Origin: Bacteroidales bacterium
GTDB taxonomy: Bacteria; Bacteroidota; Bacteroidia; Bacteroidales; F082
Reading direction: 5' to 3'
NCBI GenBank assembly: GCA_014860665.1
Contig: JACZJI010000020.1
Location: forward strand, 1-32,512
DNA length: 32,512 nt
Shown: one piece after another, positions 7,246 to 15,915 of the stretch
Position numbering within the stretch: the stretch's first letter is position 1
Layout of the letters: every line of letters begins with the position of its first letter
Position numbers and translations under genes: made by a program
The notes under the pieces: generated by a model
Databases searched by the model: none
Seen by the model: only the letters and a program-made list of their open reading frames with translations
What the model was told of the DNA's origin: nothing

Positions 7246-10200
7246 ATGTTTTTAATTTACGACACCGAGACTACTGGCTTGCCCAAAAACGACCAGGCAC
7301 CTTTGACTGATTTTGATAACTGGCCACGATTGATTCAGCTTGCCTGGCAAATGCATGATGAGAACGGGGAAGTCATCGAAGTGAACAATTACCTCATTAA
7401 ACCTGAAGGATTTATCATTCCACGCGGTGCCGAAAAAATACATGGAATTTCAACCGAAAGAGCTGAAAGAGAAGGAAATGATCTTAGAGAGGTGCTTGAA
7501 ATTTTCAGCAAGTCTCTTGAAAAAGCTAAAGTGATTATCGGTCATAATATTGAATTTGATAATACTGTCATGCAGGTTGAATACCTGCGAAAGGAAATGC
7601 CATGCAGCATTCCCGATAAAATTATTCTTGATACCAAAGAAGTTTCCACAGACTTTTGTGCCATCCCGGGCGGGCGTGGAGGAAAATTTAAATGGCCAAA
7701 ACTATCGGAACTTTACTTCAAGTTGTTTGAGACTGACTTCGATGCTGCCCATAATGCTTCCGCTGACGTGCAGGCTACAGCTCGCTGTTTTCTGGAATTG
7801 TTACGAATAGGAGTGATTGAATCCAAAATGGTGGATCTCTCTGATGCCACAGTTCAGGCTTTTCGCGATAGCCATCCGGAACTAATTCAGGATATAGGAC
7901 TCCAGGTCGACTCTTATCATGAAAAACCTGAAGAGGAAAGCGAACCCGAAGAGGTTGCTCCGGAATTCGCTGGAGTGGACCATGCTGAAATTCCGTTTAC
8001 TCATTTACATGTTCATACGCAATTCTCTGTCTTGGACGGATTATCAAAGATTCCCGATTTGATAAAAAAGGCCAAGGCGGATGGAATGAAAGCAGTTGCT
8101 ATTACTGACCACGGGAATATGTTTGGAGTAAAATCTTTTCACGTAGAGGCAACAAAGGCCGGCATCAAACCCATTCTGGGATGTGAAGTTTATATTGCCC
8201 AGAGAGGGATGAACATTAAAGAAAATAAGCTTGATGCATCTGGTTGGCATCTTATTCTTTTGGCAAAAAATAGACAAGGTTACGAAAACCTGATGTTTCT
8301 CATTTCAGCAGCATGGACTGAGGGTTATTATTATAAACCAAGAATTGACAAGGGACTGCTTAAAGAACACCATGATGGACTGATAGCACTTTCAGCCTGC
8401 TTGGGAGGAGAAATTCCTGACAAAATTGTGAACGAAGGTGTTGACAAAGCCGAAGAAGCCTTAAAGGAATACAAAGACATTTTTGGTGATGATTTCTATC
8501 TTGAATTGCAAAGGCATCAGAGCGGTGATCCGGAAATGGATCACAAAGTATATGATGACCAGGTCTACGTAAATACTGAACTAATAAAACTGGCTCAGAA
8601 ATACGGGCTCAAAATTGTAGCAACCAACGATGCCCATTTCATCAATGCAGAAGACGCAGGAGCCCACGACAGGTTAATATGCATTGGTACTGCAAAAGAT
8701 CTGGACGATCCAAACAGGCTTCGTTATACCCAACAGGAATGGTTTAAAACCCAGCAGGAAATGCGGGCGATTTTTGCGGATATTCCCGAGGCGTTAGAAA
8801 ACACACAGGAAATTGTAAACAAAGTAGAGGAATACAAGCTCGACCACAAGCCGATTATGCCTGAATTTGTTATTCCTGAACCATTTGAAAATGCCGATGA
8901 TTATCTAAGAGATATCACCTATAAAGGAGCCAGAGAGCGTTATAAGACGATTACACCTGAACTAGAGGAGCGTATTGATTTTGAGCTGGAAACCATTAAA
9001 AATATGGGATTCCCTGATTACTTCCTCATTGTATGGGACTTTTTAGAAGCTGCCCGTAAAATGGGTGTAGCCGTCGGACCCGGACGTGGCAGTGCTGCCG
9101 GTTCAGTGGTTGCATACAGTCTTAAAATTACACAGATCGACCCAGTCCAATATAATCTTCTGTTTGAGAGATTTCTAAACCCGGACCGTATTTCCATGCC
9201 TGATATTGATATTGACTTTGATGATGATGGCAGAGAAAAGGTGTTGCATTGGGTATCAGAAAAATATGGAAAAGAACGTGTAGCACACCTCATTACTTTT
9301 GGTACGATGGCAGCTAAATCCGCCATCCGGGACGTAGCCCGTGTTCAAAAACTTCCTCTTTCAGAAGCCGATAGACTTGCAAAAATGATTCCGGAAAAGC
9401 CGGGGGTTTCACTCGAAAGCGCACTTAAAGAAGTCCCTGAACTAAAAAAAGAGCTCGATGAAGGAAGACCTGAAATACAGTCGGTCATCAAAAATGCCAT
9501 GACGTTGGAAGGCTCCGTAAGGAATACTGGAACTCATGCCTGTGGAATTATTATCGCCAGAGATCATCTCGACAAATATGTACCCGTTTCTACTGTCAAG
9601 GAATCTGTCCTGGATTATGCCACTCAATATGATGGAAAATATATTGAGTCTATCGGCTTGTTGAAGATGGACTTCCTGGGTTTGAAAACACTTTCCATCA
9701 TCAAAGAAACTTTGGATAATATAAAACGCTCCAAAGGCGCAGATGTGGATATTGACAATGTTCCACTGGACGACAAGGAAACTTACGAATTGTACAGCCG
9801 AGGCGAAACAACAGCTTTGTTCCAGTTCGAATCGGATGGTATGAAAAAATACCTTCGAGAGTTAAAACCCACCCGTTTCGAAGATCTCATAGCCATGAAC
9901 GCTCTATACCGTCCGGGCCCAATGGGTTATATTCCCAACTTCATCGCAAGAAAACATGGACGCGAAAAAATAGAATATGATCTTCCCATGATGGAGGAAA
10001 TCCTGAAAGAAACTTACGGAATTACCGTCTACCAGGAGCAGGTGATGCTTCTGTCCCGAATTATGGCAGGATTTACCCGAGGGCAGTCCGACTCCCTTCG
10101 AAAAGCCATGGGAAAGAAGAAGATCGAAGAGATGAACAAGCTCAAGATCGAGTATCTCAACGGTTGTAAGAATAATGGAATCAGTGAAGAAAAAGCTGAT

Positions 10201-11481
10201 AAAATCTGGAAGGACTGGGAAGAATTCGCTAAATATGCTTTTAATAAATCACATGCGACCTGCTATTCTTATGTTTCATACCAGACTGCTTATCTAAAAG
10301 CCCACTATCCTGCAGAGTTTATGGCAGCGGTGCTCAGCCGGAACCTAAGCAATATAGACAAGATCACTTTCTTTATTAAGGAAGCTAACCGGATGGGGAT
10401 ACAGGTTTTGGGACCTGACGTAAACGAAAGTGCTCTAAACTTTACCGTTAACAAACAAGGCATTATACGTTTTGGATTAGCTGCCATTAAAGGAGTTGGC
10501 GAAAGTGCTGCTCAGGACATTATTGATGAACGTGAGAATAATGGAGCTTTTCAGGATATTTTTGATGTGGTTAAACGAGTAAACCTGAAATCTGTGAACA
10601 AACGCAGTTTTGAAGCTCTCGCCAAAGCCGGAGCTTTTGATACTTTTGAAGATGTACACAGATCACAATATTTCTTTAAAGAAAATGAAAACAGTCAGGG
10701 TTTTCTGGAAAACCTGATCAAATTTGGTGCAAAATATAAAGAAGACCAGCTTTCAACGCAGGTTTCACTTTTCGGTGATGAAGCACCGGTTGATTTAGAG
10801 CACCCAACAGTTCCACCTTGTGATCCATGGCCTATCCCCATGAGACTTCAGAATGAAAAAGAAGTACTTGGTTTTTATATTTCAGGACATCCGCTTGATG
10901 ATTACAAAATCACTATCCATGCTGTTTGTAATACGGATATCGCCAGTTTAAGGAATGACCTGACTGAATTTAAAGACAAGGATATTTCCATCGCAGGGAT
11001 GGTAACTACCTCAGTTCAAAAAGCAACGAAAAGAGGATCTTATTTTGGTGTATTTACGCTTGAAGATTTCACTGGAACTACAGAACTCAGACTTTTTGCA
11101 GAACCCTATTTAAAGATGAAACACCTTTTGGTTTCAGGAAACAATCTATTTATCAGAGCCAGAGTAGAAGGTAGTGTTTATGATGCAACCAATCTGAATA
11201 TCAATATCAAAGAAATCTTTTTACTTGAAGAAGCATTAAACAGGGTCATGAATAAACTTACCCTATTTTTTAGACCTGATGAAATCGACGACGGACTTAT
11301 TAATCAACTAAAAATCAATGTAAAAGAATCTCCAGGAGATACAGCATTATATATTTCTATTATGGATGAGCAAAGCAACCGTCCTGTCATGATGAAAGCA
11401 AAAAATTCGAAAGTTGATGCACAGATCTTATTAAACAAATTGGAACCATTTGGAATAAATCATTATACTTTAAGTTCGTAG
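7246..11481 (+). CDS. dnaE: DNA polymerase III alpha subunit with N-terminal proofreading exonuclease
   Basis: Replicative polymerase of 1411 residues, about 250 longer than E. coli DnaE (1160). Residues 1-190 form a DnaQ-like DEDDh 3'-5' exonuclease with all five catalytic residues: D6 and E8 in DTETTG, D105 in GHNIEFD, H169 and D174 in HNASADV. An acidic linker (about 226-245, PEEESEPEE) leads to the PHP domain (from about 250: THLHVHTQFS, AITDHGNM). The palm follows, with GPGRGSAAGS and the catalytic PDIDIDFDD (D653, D655), then HACGIII, YRPGPMG, a helix-hairpin-helix region (about 1075-1130) and an OB fold (about 1240-1320). The PHP metal ligands appear mostly kept. Proofreading would thus act in cis. 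The gene is monocistronic, divergent from ybbR; trxA follows after 130 bp with its own promoter. Confidence 0.97.
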   Translation: MFLIYDTETTGLPKNDQAPLTDFDNWPRLIQLAWQMHDENGEVIEVNNYLIKPEGFIIPRGAEKIHGISTERAEREGNDLREVLEIFSKSLEKAKVIIGHNIEFDNTVMQVEYLRKEMPCSIPDKIILDTKEVSTDFCAIPGGRGGKFKWPKLSELYFKLFETDFDAAHNASADVQATARCFLELLRIGVIESKMVDLSDATVQAFRDSHPELIQDIGLQVDSYHEKPEEESEPEEVAPEFAGVDHAEIPFTHLHVHTQFSVLDGLSKIPDLIKKAKADGMKAVAITDHGNMFGVKSFHVEATKAGIKPILGCEVYIAQRGMNIKENKLDASGWHLILLAKNRQGYENLMFLISAAWTEGYYYKPRIDKGLLKEHHDGLIALSACLGGEIPDKIVNEGVDKAEEALKEYKDIFGDDFYLELQRHQSGDPEMDHKVYDDQVYVNTELIKLAQKYGLKIVATNDAHFINAEDAGAHDRLICIGTAKDLDDPNRLRYTQQEWFKTQQEMRAIFADIPEALENTQEIVNKVEEYKLDHKPIMPEFVIPEPFENADDYLRDITYKGARERYKTITPELEERIDFELETIKNMGFPDYFLIVWDFLEAARKMGVAVGPGRGSAAGSVVAYSLKITQIDPVQYNLLFERFLNPDRISMPDIDIDFDDDGREKVLHWVSEKYGKERVAHLITFGTMAAKSAIRDVARVQKLPLSEADRLAKMIPEKPGVSLESALKEVPELKKELDEGRPEIQSVIKNAMTLEGSVRNTGTHACGIIIARDHLDKYVPVSTVKESVLDYATQYDGKYIESIGLLKMDFLGLKTLSIIKETLDNIKRSKGADVDIDNVPLDDKETYELYSRGETTALFQFESDGMKKYLRELKPTRFEDLIAMNALYRPGPMGYIPNFIARKHGREKIEYDLPMMEEILKETYGITVYQEQVMLLSRIMAGFTRGQSDSLRKAMGKKKIEEMNKLKIEYLNGCKNNGISEEKADKIWKDWEEFAKYAFNKSHATCYSYVSYQTAYLKAHYPAEFMAAVLSRNLSNIDKITFFIKEANRMGIQVLGPDVNESALNFTVNKQGIIRFGLAAIKGVGESAAQDIIDERENNGAFQDIFDVVKRVNLKSVNKRSFEALAKAGAFDTFEDVHRSQYFFKENENSQGFLENLIKFGAKYKEDQLSTQVSLFGDEAPVDLEHPTVPPCDPWPIPMRLQNEKEVLGFYISGHPLDDYKITIHAVCNTDIASLRNDLTEFKDKDISIAGMVTTSVQKATKRGSYFGVFTLEDFTGTTELRLFAEPYLKMKHLLVSGNNLFIRARVEGSVYDATNLNINIKEIFLLEEALNRVMNKLTLFFRPDEIDDGLINQLKINVKESPGDTALYISIMDEQSNRPVMMKAKNSKVDAQILLNKLEPFGINHYTLSS

Positions 11482-11565
11482 AAATTAAAAATCAAAACAT
11501 TATTAAATAAATCCTTAAAATAGCAAAGGACCAATTCAAATCAAACAAAAAATATTTTCAAATCC

Positions 11566-11593
11566 TTAGAAAAAAAATTCTTAATTATCTTTG
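11566..11593 (+). promoter_or_regulatory. trxA promoter
   Basis: The -7 box TATCTTTG (11586-11593) matches TAnnTTTG exactly and lies 20 bp ahead of the trxA ATG. TTAG at 11566-11569 is 17 bp upstream and could serve as an imperfect -33 element (consensus TTG). The leader is A/T only, with no Shine-Dalgarno. Confidence 0.65.
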
Positions 11594-11613
11594 CACCTTA
11601 AAAAATTATAAAT

Positions 11614-11931
11614 ATGGCTTTAGAATTAACAGACTCCAATTTCGATGATCTCGTCTTAAAATCAGAAAAACCTGTAATTGTTGACTTCTGGGCAGTTTGG
11701 TGTGGTCCTTGCCGCATCATTGGCCCAATCGTTCAGGAAATTGGCGAAGAATATAGCGATCAAGTCCTTGTTGGAAAGGTAGATGTTGATCATAATCCTG
11801 GTGTAGCAAGGAAATACGGCATTCGTAATATCCCGACACTTTTGTTTTTCAAAAACGGCGAAGTTATTGATAAACAAGTCGGTTCTGTACCGAAAGCAGT
11901 TCTTGTAAAGAAACTGGAACAATACATCTAA
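11614..11931 (+). CDS. trxA: Thioredoxin
   Basis: Cytoplasmic dithiol-disulfide oxidoreductase that reduces protein disulfides, ribonucleotide reductase and other targets using thioredoxin reductase. The 105 residues are the standard length. The active site WCGPC is in VDFWAVWCGPCRIIGP (about 24-39), the buried Asp is in PVIVDFW, and the cis-proline loop is RNIPTLLFFKNGEVI. No signal peptide, so it is the cytoplasmic form rather than a periplasmic TlpA type. It has its own strong -7 box and is followed by a long hairpin, so it is probably an independently expressed single gene. Confidence 0.97.
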   Translation: MALELTDSNFDDLVLKSEKPVIVDFWAVWCGPCRIIGPIVQEIGEEYSDQVLVGKVDVDHNPGVARKYGIRNIPTLLFFKNGEVIDKQVGSVPKAVLVKKLEQYI

Positions 11932-11932
11932 A

Positions 11933-12016
11933 ATTTAGTTAATCCATTTTATAGAAAGCAGTTATTTCTCTTTGCAAAAAAAAGAGAAATAACTGCTTTC
12001 TGCATTTTAACTAAAT
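11933..12016. terminator. Long perfect hairpin, likely bidirectional terminator
   Basis: Arms at 11953-11973 and 11981-12001 are perfect reverse complements (21 bp) around a 7-nt loop GCAAAAA. A further pair, ATTTAGTTA (11933-11941) and TAACTAAAT (12008-12016), is also perfectly complementary and extends the structure outward across a mismatched stretch. It begins 2 bp after the trxA stop and ends 16 bp before the stop of the convergent HhH-barrel gene, the right place for a shared terminator. The stem is unusually long and AT-rich, so a small palindromic mobile repeat is an alternative. Confidence 0.7.
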
Positions 12017-12031
12017 CTAGACAAACAACTT

Positions 12032-14158
12032 TCAAAATTTCCATTGCAACTCACAGATCAATGCTGATTTGTGATTACCACGGATGCTCTCCGCTCCGGA
12101 TCCAATCGTTTGTCTGTCAAAATAAACAGTCGTAGAGGCCCTTAGCCATACTTTAATATTCTTTATTCCTGACCACCTTAAAAGCAAATACATTCTTTCT
12201 CCATGCCCGTATAGTGCTGGAACACTGAAAGTATAAAGGGCATTATCTTCATATGTATAAATACGACTATCCCAACCACCTGTATTGAACAAGGCATAAC
12301 GAAAAGTCGCTTGCCATGGCGAATTTTCCTTTCTGAATTTCAGATCCTGATAAATCATAAATCCCTGTTGCCTGGTAACGCCATCTTCAAAATTGACATA
12401 TTCAATACGATTTTTTAATAATAAAAAACTAAAAGGTGCATATGAAGTTTCTAGTCGATATTCATAACGATCACTTGGCTCCAAGACAGAAAAATATCCG
12501 TTACTATCATTATAATTCTGTTCATTTTCAGTGAACCGAAATCTAAAATAAAAAGAAAGATTTTTACCTGGAATTTCATTCATCTGAAGCAAATATGCTT
12601 TTCCACCTGAGGGAGCATCAGCGCCGTATTTAAGCCAGGGAAAAGAATAATTATCGGCGTATCCTGAAAGCGTAAATGACTTTGTAAGCAAAACATTAAA
12701 CCCAAAATAAATCCCTCTTTCATTAGCTGCGTCACTGCTCTTTCCAAAAGGACTGGCAAAAATTACCTTATAATCATTAGGATAATTTCTGTAAAGTAGC
12801 GTCATTGTAAATCTATCCGACAGAAAAGTATTGATCCCGGCAATCCCTGCTGGATTTCCCCCCGGATTAGCGGCGAGTTCTCCGAAGAAAGAAATTGGAT
12901 TTATATTAAAATCCACGTTTACACCAAAATTAGTCAGAGAATTACCATGAAAATCAAAAAGTTTGTATGGAGCAACGTCTACAGCAATCGGATGGTCTAA
13001 ATTAGTTTGATAATAAACAGCTCCGATTTTAAAACGCTTATGCTCAAATGCTACCTGACCACCATAAACCGTAATCGTCAATGAATTTTTATCCAGTAAC
13101 TCATTAATTGTACGATGATAACCCGTTTCTTGTAAACCACTTATTTCTATAATATCCGAGCTGTCAGGAGGTAACAAATTGGCATCATATTTTTTTCTGG
13201 AAAAAAAAGCAGTAAACTGGAAATCATTTTTCTGCAAGGTAACAGCGGCTCCGCGAAAAAAGCGGTTTTCATTGGCTGATGTATTTGGACGAATTCCCTT
13301 CCCAAAATATTTGACCTGACAAGTCTGTGACGACGCTCCAAAAGCTAATCCCGACCACAGTGTCAGCCCTTGTCCAAACTCAAGATGGTAATCACCAATG
13401 ACAGCTTTTTTAATAATCCCTACGTCAGAAACATAAGCAAAAGCAGATAGAAAATCAGGAAATGCAGGAACGTGCTCTAATAATCTATTGATACTATCGC
13501 TGAAATTTCTTCTAAGAAAAACTTCTCCAGCATCTTTTTCAGTAGTAATTCCTATTCGAAACCTGTTCTCAGCATTGAAAGCATAACGAAAATATAGTTT
13601 CTGAGGTGTTCCCAAATAAACTGATCCTGGTTTTAAATAAGCTGAATCAGGTGGAATGTTGTATCCCGAAATCCTTTCTAATATTTGCTCATATCTAATT
13701 AAAAAATCCTGCCTTCCCTTTTGAATAAGTTTTTTCCATGAAGTCTTTTTATACTTTTCGGGTTCTCCTGCAACAATATATTTTGAAAGTCTTTGCAGAG
13801 TTTCCTCGCTCATACCAGGGATATATTTCAACTCATACAGGCTCATGATCGGCCCATTGTTTTTTATATAAGACTCTACGGAGAAAATCTGTGCTTCGTT
13901 CATCAATCTGAGTTCTGCCAATTTCTCCAAATCAGGGCCATTGATGTTTATTGGATGATTATGGTAATACTCATAATCATCCAATAAATCAGAATAATCT
14001 GAGGCCTCATCATTAGTACGGGCGAGATTTTCTATTTCGTCACCTAGATCTCCATTTCGAACAGACAACGTATCGTTTTGCTGTGCAATAAGACGGAAAG
14101 AAGAAAGCACAATGACCACAATGGAAAATAGTGTTATATATTTGAATAAAGGTTTCAT
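12032..14158 (-). CDS. Helix-hairpin-helix / outer-membrane beta-barrel protein
   Basis: The 708-residue secreted protein has a signal peptide (1-25, ending RLIAQQ). A short acidic segment is followed by a ComEA-like helix-hairpin-helix region at about 69-130: NINGPDLEKLAELRLMNEAQ, then GPIMSLYELKYIPGMSEETL. The rest (about 150-708) is dominated by alternating aromatic/polar strands (YFRYAFNAENRFRIGI, FYFRFRFTENEQ, ending ALICELQWKF), as expected for a large outer-membrane barrel. Paired HhH units usually bind DNA backbone, as in the competence protein ComEA, but here the region would face the periplasm and may bind something else. No other competence gene is in the window. Its ATG overlaps the upstream barrel gene's TGA (ATGA), so the two are coupled. 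Function unknown. Confidence 0.8.
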   Translation of the reverse strand: MKPLFKYITLFSIVVIVLSSFRLIAQQNDTLSVRNGDLGDEIENLARTNDEASDYSDLLDDYEYYHNHPININGPDLEKLAELRLMNEAQIFSVESYIKNNGPIMSLYELKYIPGMSEETLQRLSKYIVAGEPEKYKKTSWKKLIQKGRQDFLIRYEQILERISGYNIPPDSAYLKPGSVYLGTPQKLYFRYAFNAENRFRIGITTEKDAGEVFLRRNFSDSINRLLEHVPAFPDFLSAFAYVSDVGIIKKAVIGDYHLEFGQGLTLWSGLAFGASSQTCQVKYFGKGIRPNTSANENRFFRGAAVTLQKNDFQFTAFFSRKKYDANLLPPDSSDIIEISGLQETGYHRTINELLDKNSLTITVYGGQVAFEHKRFKIGAVYYQTNLDHPIAVDVAPYKLFDFHGNSLTNFGVNVDFNINPISFFGELAANPGGNPAGIAGINTFLSDRFTMTLLYRNYPNDYKVIFASPFGKSSDAANERGIYFGFNVLLTKSFTLSGYADNYSFPWLKYGADAPSGGKAYLLQMNEIPGKNLSFYFRFRFTENEQNYNDSNGYFSVLEPSDRYEYRLETSYAPFSFLLLKNRIEYVNFEDGVTRQQGFMIYQDLKFRKENSPWQATFRYALFNTGGWDSRIYTYEDNALYTFSVPALYGHGERMYLLLRWSGIKNIKVWLRASTTVYFDRQTIGSGAESIRGNHKSALICELQWKF

Positions 14159-15015
14159 AAGCCAAAAGAATAAATCAGTGAAACTTGTGGGGAAATACCA
14201 AGCGTCTGATGGACTACAGCAGCAATATCAACCCACAGGTCTTTCAGTTTGTAACCGAATCCGATAGTAAAAATTTCCTGCATCGTTCCCAAGCCTGTTC
14301 GGAAAAAGTACTTGTTTTCAATAGAATACTCCATCCCAGCTTTTAATTCGAAATCCGATAATTCCGAATTCCTTTCTATTTCTACAGTAGCCAGTAGACT
14401 TTTTGAAAAGCGATATGCCACCCCAATCTGGTAAACAAATGGTAATTTGAAAGTAACATCCCGAAAATTGGATTTAGGAACAGGATCAAACACAGAACCT
14501 CCAAGCGTCAGGTTCCTTGAGATATCATACTGGAACCCTAGCTCAAATGTCAGATTGTTATCACTCCCATAATGATCGCCATAACCTGTCTGAAAGTAAT
14601 CCAGTTTTACACCTGCTCTTAAGTTCGGACTAAGAAAACGGGCATAAGCCAGACCAAATTTAGCTTCATGGTAAAGCGAATAGCCGAAATAATCAATACT
14701 GGCACCCAGTACTCCTAAATGCGATGGGTAAAGCACAGCAATACTTTTCGTACTGAGCGGGCCCATACCAAATCTTTCTTGATAATTGATACCAGCAGAG
14801 AAATCTTTTACAAGCGCCATTCCCGCCTGGTTATCATTGATATTCCAGAATCCGGTAAGAGCAACGGAACACTGACCCATTCCTGCACTACGCGCGCCTT
14901 TTGGCAACAATAAATCCTGGGCAACAAGAATATAGCTGCTTTTAAGTAATATGAAAATTACGAGAAAAGAATATTTTCCCCTTAGGGGAACATTTTTAAG
15001 AAAAGAAAAGAACAT
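14155..15015 (-). CDS. PorV/PorQ-like outer-membrane beta-barrel protein
   Basis: The 286-residue protein has a signal peptide (about 1-33, hydrophobic FLVIFILLKSSYILVAQ). It then shows the GARSAGMGQCSVAL motif followed by NINDNQAGMAL, a pattern seen near the N-terminus of FadL/PorV/PorQ-type barrels. The remainder alternates strands (LGVLGASIDYFGYSLYHEAKF, FGLAYARFLSPNLRAGVKLDYF) and ends VSLIYSFGL, with a terminal hydrophobic strand suited to BAM recognition. PorV and PorQ take part in type IX secretion, but no other Por gene is visible, so that link is weak. It is the first gene of a two-gene unit with the HhH-barrel protein, which suggests the two act together at the outer membrane. Confidence 0.75.
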   Translation of the reverse strand: MFFSFLKNVPLRGKYSFLVIFILLKSSYILVAQDLLLPKGARSAGMGQCSVALTGFWNINDNQAGMALVKDFSAGINYQERFGMGPLSTKSIAVLYPSHLGVLGASIDYFGYSLYHEAKFGLAYARFLSPNLRAGVKLDYFQTGYGDHYGSDNNLTFELGFQYDISRNLTLGGSVFDPVPKSNFRDVTFKLPFVYQIGVAYRFSKSLLATVEIERNSELSDFELKAGMEYSIENKYFFRTGLGTMQEIFTIGFGYKLKDLWVDIAAVVHQTLGISPQVSLIYSFGL

Positions 15016-15029
15016 ATCGAATCGGGTTT

Positions 15030-15041
15030 ACACAATTGTGT
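15030..15041. promoter_or_regulatory. 12-bp perfect palindrome upstream of the barrel pair
   Basis: ACACAATTGTGT is a perfect palindrome 15 bp upstream of the start at 15015. Its position suits an operator for a dimeric regulator, but no exact -7 box is seen beside it, and chance is possible in AT-rich DNA. Confidence 0.3.
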
Positions 15042-15273
15042 TTTGCACGACTAAATTACTCATTATTTTTTTTTATCAAAATTCCATTTCGTGCATCATT
15101 ACATAACAAAAATTTATGCCTATAGTTAGTTTATGAGGAGTTTATCATTTCATTTCCGTTCCAACGTGAGCCGAGGTACAGATATCTTTCAATTACCCTT
15201 TGATGTTCTTTATATCAGACATTTATCAGTTCATTTTTATCGTTTTTGCAAAACAAACGACAAAAAATATTAC

Positions 15274-15387
15274 ATGAAAACAATTATCGCATTTTGTTTT
15301 GTTATGATATTTACTCTGAATCATCAAAAAATAGCAAAGTCGAAATCAGTCGAATATCCTACTAACCTGAGTTCGATATTAAATTGA
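15274..15387 (+). pseudogene. Possible gene fragment running into the insertion element
   Basis: From ATG 15274 a short frame encodes MKTIIAFCFVMIFTLNHQK, resembling a signal peptide. It then reads through the left inverted repeat of the insertion element and stops at 15387. This may be the 5' end of a secreted-protein gene cut by the insertion, or a chance frame. The flanking 15042-15273 shows nothing recognisable. Confidence 0.25.
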
Positions 15388-15449
15388 TTTTTTGTACTTA
15401 TCACTTCTGCCAGATTACGTTTGCTTCCTGTCCGTAACAAAGATATAGT

Positions 15450-15563
15450 AAGGCAATATTTAAGGCAAAGTTAAACCGGGGTTCATTCGTTTTTATTCGA
15501 AGGAACTTCGAAGGAACCTCGAAGCAACCTCGGTTTAATCATAGGTATACTATGGCCTTGCCT
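15450..15563. repeat. Nested palindromic repeat with 11-bp tandem units
   Basis: Three 11-bp units, TTCGAAGGAAC at 15496 and 15507 and CTCGAAGCAAC at 15518, with a partial fourth, lie between inverted arms TTAAACCGGGGTT (15471-15483) and AACCTCGGTTTAA (15526-15538), which match at 12 of 13 positions. Outside them AAGGCAA (15450, 15462) faces TTGCCT (15558). It sits inside the decayed insertion sequence where the transposase N-terminus should be, so it probably inserted later or replaced that part. It looks like a non-coding miniature repeat family member; its family is not known to me. Confidence 0.6.
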
Positions 15564-15623
15564 CGGAACAGATTCCTATGAAAAGATGTGCTAAATCTAA
15601 TAACCAGAGTAGAATATCAAAAA

Positions 15624-15915
15624 GTTGCAGGAAAACTATTGACAGATAAGGGATCGGTTTCCCAACATTATTAAAAAACTTGTTTATTGATGGAATTCAA
15701 CGCATCACAGGAATCCGTAACTATATAGGAAATCTGATAAATACCCTGTATGACAAAATTACATTTTGTCATTTTTCTATAACAGGAACCATTAACGATA
15801 TTGAAAATATTTGTCAGATTGAATACTCCGGGCACAGGAGTTTTACCTACTAGTTTATCAAATAGGGTCTCTGGCTTGTTGGCCTGCTCTTTTATGTTAA
15901 AATAAACCAAGTATT
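15624..15915 (+). pseudogene. IS982-family transposase fragment, frameshifted
   Basis: Two frames together give a transposase C-terminal half. The first reads VAGKLLTDKGSVSQHY from 15624. After a frameshift the second reads FIDGIQRITGIRNYIG from 15683, then LINTLYDKI, then TINDIENICQIEYSGHRS (15788-15841), with stop codons soon after and a hydrophobic GLWLVGLL. IS982 transposases have the same order: a LxxDKGY motif, a DGIxLITKxKNNMK region, then the catalytic Glu in IETIND, the QIEHSRHRS motif and a final hydrophobic helix. The Glu of that motif is Gly here (TGTIND). At least one frameshift and two stops show it is dead. Family assignment is by remembered motifs. Confidence 0.75.

Noticed and set aside
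7252..11481. Several short frames antisense to or overlapping dnaE
   Set aside because: All lie within the dnaE coding frame and have no signatures.
12032..15015. Type IX secretion locus
   Set aside because: Only one PorV/PorQ-like barrel; no porK, L, M, N, sov or other Por genes in the window.
15496..15533. CRISPR array
   Set aside because: The 11-bp units are directly adjacent with no spacers and no cas genes are present.
15671..15910. 79-residue frame on the minus strand
   Set aside because: It is the antisense of the broken transposase fragment, which explains the sequence better.
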